Part shown: piece by piece, positions 1 through 6,616 of the stretch | How the letters are laid out: every line of letters starts with the position of its first letter | Position numbering within the stretch: position 1 is the stretch's first letter | Assembly: GCA_964635015.1 (NCBI GenBank) | Contig: CAZWMS010000051.1 | Span: 1 to 6,995, forward strand | Direction: 5' to 3' | Length of the DNA: 6,995 nucleotides | Source: CAJWPI01 sp964635015 | Lineage (GTDB): Bacteria; Pseudomonadota; Gammaproteobacteria; Magnimaribacterales; Magnimaribacteraceae | Translations under genes and position numbers: made by a program | The notes under the pieces: model-generated | The model's database searches: none | The model's input: the letters and a program-made list of their open reading frames with translations, nothing else | Told to the model about the DNA's origin: nothing

Positions 1-1581
1 TACGCTTGGCCATAGAGGTTCAGCTTGCTCAGCATTATGCAAAGTTAATAAGTTTTCTAATTGTGAGAGTTTCTTTGGTTTTTCTTTATCTAAGTTGTTT
101 CTTTCTGTAGGGTCTTCATTTAAATTAAATAACCATTTTTTATTAGGGAGATCAGCCTTAATTAATTTCCAACCTTCATGTAAAACGCTTTGATGATGAC
201 CTTCTCTCCAAAAAAGGGTTTTGTGAGGTTTTTCTTTATTTTTTCCTTGAATGTAAGGAATTAAATCTACCCCATCTAATTTTCTGTCTTTAGGCACAGA
301 AGCTCCGGCAGCTGCAGCTATGGTGTGAAAAATATCCATATGATGTATTGGAGGCAAGAATCTTGTCCCTTTTTTTATTTGAGAGGGCCATTTAGCAAGG
401 AAGGGCACATGCATGCCGCCTTCAAAATGGGTCAGTTTCCATCCGCGATAAGGTTTATTTATATCGGGCAATTCTATATAACCTGCACCACCATTATCGC
501 TCGTAAAAATTATTAAAGTATTCTCAGATAGTCCACTCTTTTCAAGAGCCTTTATTATCTTTCCTACACTTCTATCTAGTGCTTCTATCATTCCAGAATA
601 AACACTTAAAGTATGATTGCCACCATGAGAATGAAGATCGTAATCACTCTTAAGAGATTGCAAAGGGTTATGAATTGCCCAATGGCTTAGATAGAGGAAA
701 AAGGGTCTGTTTTTATTTTTTTCTATTACCTCAATTGCATTGTTAGTGTAGTAGTCAGTTAAGTACGTTTCGGGTTGAAACTGATTACTCTTATTAAATG
801 AAGCACTGAACCTGCCAACTGTCCAAACCATATTGTCTATAGGATCATTATGATTCCTCGCGTTTACTACGTCTGGATGGTTTTGGGGAAGGTAAAGAGT
901 TCCTACCATTGAAAGACTGTCATCAAAACCTTGATCTATTGGATGGCTTCCTTTCTTTTGGCCTAAGTGCCACTTCCCTATGTGCGCAGTGTAATATCCT
1001 TCATCTTTTAAAACTTCAGCAATAGTAATTTCTTCAGAAGGCATCCCTTGATCAAATATTTTCTCTCTTTTTGAAGCTAAATCAAAATCGATGAAAGTTT
1101 TTAGCTTAGGCTCTTCCTTAGCAGTGTCTTGCATCCATTGAAAGATAGTCATTCCAATTTTAGGGAAAGGAGTAAATTCAAATCCAAAACGAGTGGAGTA
1201 TCTGCCCGTCATGATTGTTGCTCTAGATGGAGCACAGACAGCATTAGCAGCATAACCATTATCGAAGATCACTCCTTCAAGCCCCAAAGTATCAATATTT
1301 GGTGTCATTAATGAACCATCACCAGCCCCGCCGTTATAGAGGGATAGGTCATTAAATCCCATATCATCAGCAAGAATTAAGATAATGTTAGGAGGCCTTT
1401 TTGATGGATCAGAAGAAGCTTTATTAGGCCCTTCAGACCAATTAACCATGCCTTCTTCTGCAATAGGGTCCATTATGTTAAAAAGTATTGGTATTACAAA
1501 CATTAGGAGGCTAACCCTGTTTTGCCATCCGACAAAAGCTAGAGATCCTATTAAAACTATTCCAATAATCAGTTTTTTCAT
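1..1581 (-). CDS. Formylglycine-type (S1 family) sulfatase, C-terminus cut by window edge
   Basis: Hydrolyses a sulfate ester, probably on an exported substrate such as a sulfated glycan; the substrate cannot be read from sequence. The minus frame is open for 527 codons from ATG 1581-1579 to the window edge with no stop. Residues 4-18 form a hydrophobic signal or anchor and residues 24-36 a second hydrophobic stretch, so the enzyme is likely periplasmic or membrane-anchored. The sulfatase core starts at NIILILADD (D72, D73 as metal ligands). The signature CAPSRATIMTGR has C116, the residue converted to formylglycine. Further conserved sites are GKWHLG (K203, H205), H304, TSDNGG (D362, N363), and YRGWK with K382 followed by FEGG. 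The last residues resemble the usual sulfatase end (NEDPTER), so only a short tail is missing. The ribosome-binding site is weak (CTGAAG directly before ATG). All catalytic residues are intact. Maturation needs a formylglycine-generating enzyme encoded elsewhere. Confidence 0.95.
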   Translation of the reverse strand, partial: MKKLIIGIVLIGSLAFVGWQNRVSLLMFVIPILFNIMDPIAEEGMVNWSEGPNKASSDPSKRPPNIILILADDMGFNDLSLYNGGAGDGSLMTPNIDTLGLEGVIFDNGYAANAVCAPSRATIMTGRYSTRFGFEFTPFPKIGMTIFQWMQDTAKEEPKLKTFIDFDLASKREKIFDQGMPSEEITIAEVLKDEGYYTAHIGKWHLGQKKGSHPIDQGFDDSLSMVGTLYLPQNHPDVVNARNHNDPIDNMVWTVGRFSASFNKSNQFQPETYLTDYYTNNAIEVIEKNKNRPFFLYLSHWAIHNPLQSLKSDYDLHSHGGNHTLSVYSGMIEALDRSVGKIIKALEKSGLSENTLIIFTSDNGGAGYIELPDINKPYRGWKLTHFEGGMHVPFLAKWPSQIKKGTRFLPPIHHMDIFHTIAAAAGASVPKDRKLDGVDLIPYIQGKNKEKPHKTLFWREGHHQSVLHEGWKLIKADLPNKKWLFNLNEDPTERNNLDKEKPKKLSQLENLLTLHNAEQAEPLWPSV

Positions 1582-1624
1582 CTTCAGTTATATCTACTGT
1601 AGCACGTTGGATGAATGGAAATAT

Positions 1625-1747
1625 ATGCAAGAAGTTGTTGCAGGGGAAAGGGTAAAGATGTTCTGGTATGACTGTAAAACTAGAAAAAATGCAGTCAATA
1701 AATCGAAAGCTGGAGATTTAGCCAAAGCATTCAAGCAGTTTGGTTGA
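1625..1747 (+). other. Possible 40-residue small ORF or gene remnant
   Basis: This is a plus-strand frame in the gap between the sulfatase start and the quinohemoprotein stop. From ATG 1625 it would encode 40 residues, basic and aromatic, with MFWYDCKTRK near the middle and AKAFKQFG at the end. A weak GGAA lies four bases before the ATG. The same frame is open upstream through the antisense of the sulfatase, and the part immediately before the ATG (TLDEWKY) also reads like protein, so this may be the 3' end of a lost gene. I do not recognise it. Short length and chance openness in AT-rich DNA are equally good explanations. Confidence 0.2.
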
Positions 1748-1759
1748 AGATTTAAAAAC

Positions 1760-1787
1760 TGGTGACCCCTGTAGAAGGAGAACTTTA
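1760..1787 (-). repeat. Degenerate tRNA 3'-end-like fragment, copy 1
   Basis: Read on the minus strand it ends CTACAGGGGTCACCA: the 3' side of a T stem, a seven-base acceptor strand, discriminator A and CCA. The T loop is damaged (TTCTCCT instead of TTCGAAC) and the T stem no longer pairs. No 5' tRNA half with a complementary acceptor lies at the expected distance. It aligns without gaps to the fragment at 4079-4123 and, apart from one missing base, to that at 5391-5417. It sits about 65 bp past the stop of the quinohemoprotein gene. Too degraded to be a functional tRNA. Confidence 0.45.
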
Positions 1788-1852
1788 ATACCTATAATAC
1801 GTTGAGATAACAACTAATGAATTTATTGCTAGTGTTATTCTTACTAAAAATA

Positions 1853-3754
1853 TTATTCTATTGAGAACACCAAAAGTGCATTCCCTGGCATATGATAGTA
1901 TATTCCGTATCCCGAATTAACCGCTAAGTATCCATTTCTAATAACAGGTCCGGAGCCACTAAAACCTCCTCCTTTTGCTGGAGCACCAGAGACGCTTTCA
2001 AATTCTTTTAATGCATTAAAAGACCATAAGACTTCACCATTTTCCTTACCATAGACCCTAATTTTTCCATCTAAATGACCGGCAATCACAGCGCCAGGAA
2101 TAGCAGTAAGTGCAGCTGACACTCCAGGATCACAGAATTCAATTCCTCCACATTTATTTGGATTTATCTTAGACCAAAATATTTTTCCCGTTTGAGCATC
2201 CAATGCATGTACGCCCGGTTTAGGGTCTAAGTAAATTTTACCGTCACGAGTATTTTCCATATCATTTATAGGTGCATAAATTACATTTCCTTCAGCAGAC
2301 ATGCCAAAATGAATGCCTCCTTGGGTACCGCCATCAGATATCTTTCTTTCCCATATTATTTCTCCAGTGTCTGGGTTAATACCAAAAGCACGCCCTGATT
2401 TCTGACCGCTTACCAGAATATCTCTTGAATCCGATTTTACTAAAATTGAGCTAGAAGAATAATCTAAATCTGGGCCGTTCTCTATTGGACAATTCGGATT
2501 TTCCTTAAACATGCAAGCTAAATTCCAAGCATCATTTGACAATGTCTGTCTTCTCCAAACCTCCTCACCAGTATCAATATTGTAAGCAATTATTGCATCC
2601 GAAGAATCATCTGCTGGGGTAGAATAATTTTCGCCAGTTCCAACGTAAAGATATCTTCTTTTTTTATCAATGTTTGGAGAATTCCATACGGGAGCTCCGG
2701 AAGGTCCAAAGGTCCTAGTGCCTACTGAAGTCCTTCCTGAATATTTTCCAGGAAAAGGTATTGTATAAGACTTCCACAAAGTTCTGCCTGTCCTTGCTTC
2801 TACTGCTAGAACTCCTCCTCTAAAAGTGCAGCATTCATAATTTTCATCTGCTGCCGCAACAACTTCCAAACCAGAAACCGGTATAAACAAAGCATCTTCA
2901 AATCTGGAAGGTGTAGCAGTGAGAGTTGCATTTGAATGATCATCTGATCTTATTTTCCAAACTAATTCTCCTGTTTGCGCATCCAAGGCATAAGCATTCG
3001 CTAAAATATCACCAAAATAAATATACGGTCGAAAATTTGGAACTTTGCCCTCTTCCCATGTATCCATGACTATTCCTGTCCTTACCTCTGCTGAAGCAGT
3101 AAATTTCCACTTAACACAACCCGTTTCTAGGTCCAGCGCATATATATCCCCCGATTGACTTCCAACAAATATAGAGTCAAGAGCAAATAGCGGTTCTGAT
3201 CTTGCTCTTTGGGAATAAGGAAAACCAAAAACCCATTTTAATTTCAAGTCCTTAATATTATCAGCATCTATACCGCCAACATTTTTTGGATAGAATCTCG
3301 ATGTGTTATAACCCCATCCGTAAGGAGCTGGGGCCTGCATTAGATCAAAATTATTTTTTGATTTGTGGCACATATTTATTTTGATTTCCCGAGGAAAGTC
3401 ACTTCTTTTTTGTTTAAATAGAAACTCAGCTATCAAAGTTTTTTCTTCTTTAGATAAATGTGAAGATTGGCTTTGCATGATCCCTTCATTCATTGAACGA
3501 AGTATTGCTTTTGGAAGCATAAGTTCTAACCAATTAGTTGCAGGTGCCTTAGTAACCGATCCATCATGACAAACAGCACAATTGTTTTCATATAAATTTT
3601 TTCCAGGATGATTTTCTATATCGATTGTTACTTCGCGAACAAGGAGTTCTTCTGTGGACTCAGTGTATTGTAATTCGTCTTTGTTGGTTGCCTCAGAATT
3701 CACATTAATAGAAAAAAAGATCAAGACAAATAAAATAACAATATTTTTAACCAT
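1853..3754 (-). CDS. Secreted PQQ quinohemoprotein dehydrogenase with N-terminal cytochrome c domain (polyvinyl alcohol dehydrogenase-like)
   Basis: Predicted periplasmic dehydrogenase that oxidises an alcohol through PQQ and passes electrons through its own heme c to the respiratory chain. Residues 1-20 form a signal peptide (cleavage near NVNS-EA). A cytochrome c domain covers about 45-120, with heme site CAVCH (C59, C62, H63) and M93 as a possible axial Met. The rest is a PQQ beta-propeller with repeated tryptophan-docking motifs of the TG-x-x-x-W type at about 211-216, 261-266, 322-327, 395-400, 464-468 and 522-527. Adjacent cysteines C308-C309 match the vicinal disulfide near PQQ in quinoprotein alcohol dehydrogenases, and GPDLDYSSS (427-435) resembles the conserved active-site stretch. 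A heme at the N-terminus and a length of 633 residues fit polyvinyl alcohol dehydrogenase (cytochrome), EC 1.1.2.6; type II alcohol dehydrogenases carry the heme at the C-terminus. The start has a purine-rich GAGGGAAGGGG just upstream. The real substrate in this organism is unknown. Confidence 0.93.
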   Translation of the reverse strand: MVKNIVILFVLIFFSINVNSEATNKDELQYTESTEELLVREVTIDIENHPGKNLYENNCAVCHDGSVTKAPATNWLELMLPKAILRSMNEGIMQSQSSHLSKEEKTLIAEFLFKQKRSDFPREIKINMCHKSKNNFDLMQAPAPYGWGYNTSRFYPKNVGGIDADNIKDLKLKWVFGFPYSQRARSEPLFALDSIFVGSQSGDIYALDLETGCVKWKFTASAEVRTGIVMDTWEEGKVPNFRPYIYFGDILANAYALDAQTGELVWKIRSDDHSNATLTATPSRFEDALFIPVSGLEVVAAADENYECCTFRGGVLAVEARTGRTLWKSYTIPFPGKYSGRTSVGTRTFGPSGAPVWNSPNIDKKRRYLYVGTGENYSTPADDSSDAIIAYNIDTGEEVWRRQTLSNDAWNLACMFKENPNCPIENGPDLDYSSSSILVKSDSRDILVSGQKSGRAFGINPDTGEIIWERKISDGGTQGGIHFGMSAEGNVIYAPINDMENTRDGKIYLDPKPGVHALDAQTGKIFWSKINPNKCGGIEFCDPGVSAALTAIPGAVIAGHLDGKIRVYGKENGEVLWSFNALKEFESVSGAPAKGGGFSGSGPVIRNGYLAVNSGYGIYYHMPGNALLVFSIE

Positions 3755-4078
3755 TAACCCCTTCCCTCAATCAATAAAAAATTAAATAGATTCTAAATTT
3801 AAAAGTATACCAACAATAAAATCCATAAAAATCTTATAATCTGATTTAACTATACTACCAGAAACTACTCTATAAACCATGTGGGCTAAAAATGTTCAAC
3901 CATTTCAATAGTATATGGCAAGGTGGTAGGACTCCTTAGTGGAGTTAACATAAAAAAAGAGGTTAAAGCACAAGCAGAGATTCAAATGCTGGGAAATAGT
4001 GGCAACAATATAGTCTCCTGTGGCAACATTTTAAATAGAAAAGCCTTGAAAAGTTTAATTAACAAGGCTTCTAGAATT
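3755..4078. other. Gene-free upstream region of the quinohemoprotein gene
   Basis: No convincing gene is seen. The part next to the quinohemoprotein start is very AT-rich and probably holds its promoter: TATACT and TATAGT occur on the minus strand, but neither has a good -35 at proper spacing. A small hairpin lies at 3931-3945 (ACTCC, five-base loop, GGAGT). The nine-base direct repeat GTGGCAACA occurs at 3999-4007 and 4020-4028, 21 bp apart. A plus-strand frame is open from GTG 3923 to TAG 4093 (56 codons) with no ribosome-binding site and no recognisable product. The amidohydrolase terminator lies at the far end. Confidence 0.5.
4030..4070 (-). terminator. Stem-loop terminator of the amidohydrolase gene
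   Basis: Perfect eight-base inverted repeat, AAGCCTTG (4041-4048) and CAAGGCTT (4063-4070), with a 14-base loop. On the minus strand the stem is followed by TTCTATTT, a fair U-run for intrinsic termination. It lies 46 bp past the amidohydrolase stop, after the tRNA-like half. The plus-strand side (CTAGAATT) is not U-rich, so it fits minus-strand transcripts. The stem is short and only half GC, so efficiency is uncertain. Confidence 0.55.
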
Positions 4079-4123
4079 AGTTGCCTTCTGTAGGGCTCGA
4101 ACCTACGACCAAAAGATTAAGAG
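4079..4123 (-). pseudogene. 3' half of a tRNA-Lys-like sequence, fused to the amidohydrolase 3' end
   Basis: Read on the minus strand: anticodon-loop-like CTCTTAA (4123-4117, anticodon CTT), TCTTT, variable loop TGGTC, a perfect T arm GTAGG-TTCGAGC-CCTAC (4106-4090), acceptor strand AGAAGGC and A. From recalled sequence it lines up closely with E. coli tRNA-Lys (TTAATC, TTGGTCG, AGGTTCGA). The terminal CCA is replaced by ACT. The 5' half is absent: the bases that should form the D arm and acceptor are amidohydrolase coding sequence, and the anticodon stem has a mismatch. The amidohydrolase stop codon (4119-4117) lies inside the anticodon loop. This is a tRNA remnant, not a functional gene. 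Confidence 0.6.
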
Positions 4124-5331
4124 ACTCTTGCATTAGGGAAAATTCTTAAAAAGTTTTCAGAATAGAATAAATTTTTAATTTCTTCTTCTCTATCTCCTAG
4201 GGAAGTTTCGAATCTACCTATAGGATCTTTGCCTCCCTCTACATGAGGATAGTCGCTTGAGAAAAGATAGAGGTCAGGGTTGGAAGCATCCATAAAAGCA
4301 CCTACATTTTCAAATACATAAGGTGTAAAAGCCATCTGTTGCGATATTTGTTCAGAGGGTTTTCTAAAAATAGAACTTAAGTTCTTATCTACTTTCTTCC
4401 AGCTCTTAACCACCCAGTCAAGACGGTCCAACATTTCAGGTACCCAGCCTGCACCTAGCTCTACACTTGCACCTCTTAAGTTTGGGTATCTTTCAAAAAC
4501 ACCATCCAAAACCATCATGGAAATAAAAGTCTCTGGACCTTGATGCATTATTACCATGTCTTTAGCTCTAACATTTTCTCCGCCACCCATCCAATCTTTG
4601 CTTGGCGTTTTCCCATTATTGCTCCAACTTTTATCTATTTGGAGGGGCGATCCACCTACATGCAATACAAATGGAATGCCATCTATAGATAATCTTTCCC
4701 AGAATGGATCTAACTCAATATGGCCGGGAGACCTGCCTCCACTAGCATAATGAGGAATCCATATCGCCTTTAGATTAGATTTAATAGCAAAATCCAGCTC
4801 TTCCATAGCTAGTTCTGGTTCATGAAGAGGAACAACTCCTACACCCATTAATCTTGAATCTTGTGAACAAAATTCAGACATAGCTCTGTTGTGAGCCCTT
4901 GTTGCTCCATATCTCAATTCAGGACTTATTTTAGGAACTAGTTTTTCGACATATTTAGCTTTCCCCCTCACATCTCTAAAAGGAGTAACCACACTATGTG
5001 TAGCAAATACTAATTGCTTCTTAAATCCAAGCAGATCCAAGGCCTTACTTCTATCTTTTCTATCAAATGCACCAAGTGCTTGTATTTCTTTTGATTCTGC
5101 GATTAAGTTATCTCCAAGAGAGATTTGTGCTTCTACATGTGCTTTGGAATGTCTTCCTCCATTTGCAAGAATTTCCTCTACCTCTTCGTCTGTAACAAGA
5201 CTAGCTTGATAGTTAACAGGAGGTATTTGATCTTTAAATATGTCATCAGCATATTCTATAATGAAATTAGGCAGTTCCATGACATGACTATCAGCATCAT
5301 AAAAAGCTCTATTACTTGGGGTATAGGTCAT
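4117..5331 (-). CDS. Amidohydrolase 2 / ACMSD-like metal-dependent hydrolase
   Basis: Cytoplasmic TIM-barrel enzyme (no signal peptide), 404 residues. The family holds zinc-dependent hydrolases and decarboxylases of small, often aromatic, acids; the substrate here is unknown. Strand 1 carries DADSHVME (12-19), where D14 and H16 take the place of the usual His-x-His metal pair. Other likely active-site residues are H224 (LHVGG), H263 (MHQGPE) and D360 (SSDYPHVEGG). Family hallmarks include NRAMSEFC (148-155), GVFERYPNLR (277-286) and ELGAGWVPEMLDRLD (291-305). The start is set by GGAG (5342-5339), seven bases before ATG. A perfect TATAAT lies upstream and a stem-loop terminator downstream, so it may be a single-gene transcript. 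The C-terminus (RVS, stop) runs into the tRNA-Lys-like remnant, so the last few codons may derive from it. Confidence 0.9.
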   Translation of the reverse strand: MTYTPSNRAFYDADSHVMELPNFIIEYADDIFKDQIPPVNYQASLVTDEEVEEILANGGRHSKAHVEAQISLGDNLIAESKEIQALGAFDRKDRSKALDLLGFKKQLVFATHSVVTPFRDVRGKAKYVEKLVPKISPELRYGATRAHNRAMSEFCSQDSRLMGVGVVPLHEPELAMEELDFAIKSNLKAIWIPHYASGGRSPGHIELDPFWERLSIDGIPFVLHVGGSPLQIDKSWSNNGKTPSKDWMGGGENVRAKDMVIMHQGPETFISMMVLDGVFERYPNLRGASVELGAGWVPEMLDRLDWVVKSWKKVDKNLSSIFRKPSEQISQQMAFTPYVFENVGAFMDASNPDLYLFSSDYPHVEGGKDPIGRFETSLGDREEEIKNLFYSENFLRIFPNARVS

Positions 5332-5372
5332 AAGTTTTCTCCAAGAAACTCATATCTAATCATATAGATAAA

Positions 5373-5378
5373 ATTATA
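5373..5378 (-). promoter_or_regulatory. Candidate -10 box for the amidohydrolase gene
   Basis: Perfect TATAAT on the minus strand, 41 bp before the ATG, giving a leader of about 35 bases that contains the GGAG ribosome-binding site. No good TTGACA-like -35 lies 16-18 bp upstream; that position falls within the tRNA-like fragment (CAGGGG). In AT-rich DNA a bare -10 match is weak evidence. Confidence 0.35.
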
Positions 5379-5390
5379 GAAGTAAAAGAG

Positions 5391-5417
5391 TGGTGCCCCT
5401 GTAGGGTTCGAATTTAC
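5391..5417 (-). repeat. Degenerate tRNA 3'-end-like fragment, copy 3
   Basis: On the minus strand it reads GTAAA, T loop TTCGAAC, CCTAC, then AGGGGCACCA. The T loop and terminal CCA are intact, but only three of five T-stem pairs remain and one base is missing between the stem and CCA compared with a standard tRNA. No matching 5' acceptor is found about 75 bp away, where barrel-protein coding sequence lies. It starts about 15 bp past that gene's stop codon. It shares CTGTAGGG and CGAA at matching positions with the fragment at 4079-4123. Confidence 0.5.
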
Positions 5418-5431
5418 TAACCTCAATCTAA

Positions 5432-6592
5432 TTAAAAGGAGGTCTGATAACCCAATTGAATAGACCATTCTTTTTGCATCTGAAGTCCATTTAAGTTCTG
5501 TTCAACAGGAAATATTAACTCTAAACCGATTCTGTTTGAGTGACTTTTTTCTTTATGATTAATTAACCCATTTAATCCTATTCCTATTTCAGATGATCTA
5601 CCTCCGTAGTTAGAAGGATTAGAAGTCTGTACGGGAGCTAAAATTAACAAATCTCTTCCTCTAATTTTATCTTCATTAAAATAAGAATATCTGAAGGACA
5701 AAGATGTATTAAGAAAAAAATCCTTTTGTATCCAAGTGTTTATTAAATGGTTATTACCATAGTTCCATTCTTTTTTTTCAATAACTCTATTAATTTTAGC
5801 TTGAAACCCGTAGCTCCACTCCAGCGAATTATTAATATAAGTTAAGCCAGATATTAATCTGGTTCCTTTATCTCCAGTCTGCATTGAATAAGGCAATATA
5901 AGATCCAATCTATTATTCATGGGGCTTAGCACTTCTCCTATCTTATTTTTTTTGCCTAAGGACTTCATAAGATTCAATTCAATCTGCCATCTGCTTGTAT
6001 TTGTTTCCTTCAGCTTAATTAATATTGAAGAAGAGAAATGAGAAAGACCTGAGGAAGAGGTGGTAAAAGAACCAAGTAGTGAACGACACTCTGGTGGACT
6101 GGGGTATATCTTTATACAGGGTAAATCAGGTACAGGGCTATAAGTATTTAATAACATATGTTTATTGATGTAGTTCAACATCAACATTCCATTTATCCTA
6201 TCACTGAAACCATACATTAAACCCATCATGCCCATTTCCATGTTCATTTTTTTTGGAACTACACTCAGATTGGAAGCCATATTTCCCATTGAAAAAGGAT
6301 TAGGATGAGAAATAATCTGGTAATCGGAAAGCTCTTTTCCATTCTTTTGGTTTTTTTTCATTTCCATTCTCATAAATCTAAAAGAAAGCATAAATTCTCC
6401 CTTTTTATGAAAATTACCACCCATTATCGTAATAGGAGGATGATGCGAAGCTTTGTGCATTGATCCATGGGTTTCTGGTGACATTTTAGATGTGTGTTCA
6501 TGGTCCATTTCCATTGCAGAAAAAGAATTTTCTCCAAGAAAAATTAATAATACTGCAGCTTGATACCTCAAAAGACAGCCAATATTTCTCAT
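5432..6592 (-). CDS. Outer-membrane beta-barrel protein with Met/His-rich N-terminus, putative metal-related transporter-like protein
   Basis: 386 residues. A signal peptide covers about residues 1-26 (hydrophobic 12-20, cleavage near FSA). The mature N-terminus is rich in His and Met (HEH, HGSMH, SHH, then FMRMEM, MNMEMGMMGLM): 20 Met between residues 27 and 146. GEFMLSFRFMRMEM (65-78), SFTTSSSGL (175-183) and DRINGMLML (131-139) match my memory of a family annotated loosely as transporter or copper-related outer-membrane protein. The second half alternates short amphipathic strands, and the protein ends in Phe (GYQTSF), the usual signal for outer-membrane barrel assembly. Met and His clusters suit copper or another soft metal, but this is inference. 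A strong AGGTAGG lies six bases before the ATG. It starts 24 bp after the PepSY gene and is likely co-transcribed with it. C159 and C169 could form a loop disulfide. Confidence 0.75.
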   Translation of the reverse strand: MRNIGCLLRYQAAVLLIFLGENSFSAMEMDHEHTSKMSPETHGSMHKASHHPPITIMGGNFHKKGEFMLSFRFMRMEMKKNQKNGKELSDYQIISHPNPFSMGNMASNLSVVPKKMNMEMGMMGLMYGFSDRINGMLMLNYINKHMLLNTYSPVPDLPCIKIYPSPPECRSLLGSFTTSSSGLSHFSSSILIKLKETNTSRWQIELNLMKSLGKKNKIGEVLSPMNNRLDLILPYSMQTGDKGTRLISGLTYINNSLEWSYGFQAKINRVIEKKEWNYGNNHLINTWIQKDFFLNTSLSFRYSYFNEDKIRGRDLLILAPVQTSNPSNYGGRSSEIGIGLNGLINHKEKSHSNRIGLELIFPVEQNLNGLQMQKEWSIQLGYQTSF

Positions 6593-6616
6593 GGTTAACC
6601 TACCTGATTTAAAAAA

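Noticed and set aside
325..516. Plus-strand open frame opposite the sulfatase
   Set aside because: It lies fully antisense to a sulfatase frame with intact catalytic motifs and has no recognisable product.
1793..1798. Plus-strand TATAAT in the gap after the quinohemoprotein gene
   Set aside because: Poor -35 match, and it would drive transcription into the antisense of the quinohemoprotein gene.
1800..1852. Terminator after the quinohemoprotein stop
   Set aside because: Only a four-base-pair stem (GTTG/CAAC) is seen, with no U-run behind it.
3363..3569. Plus-strand open frame opposite the cytochrome domain
   Set aside because: Antisense shadow of a clearly coding region containing the CxxCH heme site.
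3812..3840. Plus-strand promoter with TATAAT at 3835-3840
   Set aside because: No acceptable -35 at 16-18 bp and no supported plus-strand gene downstream.
5125..5367. Plus-strand open frame opposite the amidohydrolase start
   Set aside because: Mostly antisense to the amidohydrolase, low complexity and with no ribosome-binding site.
5391..5470. Complete minus-strand tRNA gene ending at 5391
   Set aside because: Only the 3' end looks like tRNA. The expected acceptor, D arm and anticodon arm fall in barrel-protein coding sequence with no match.
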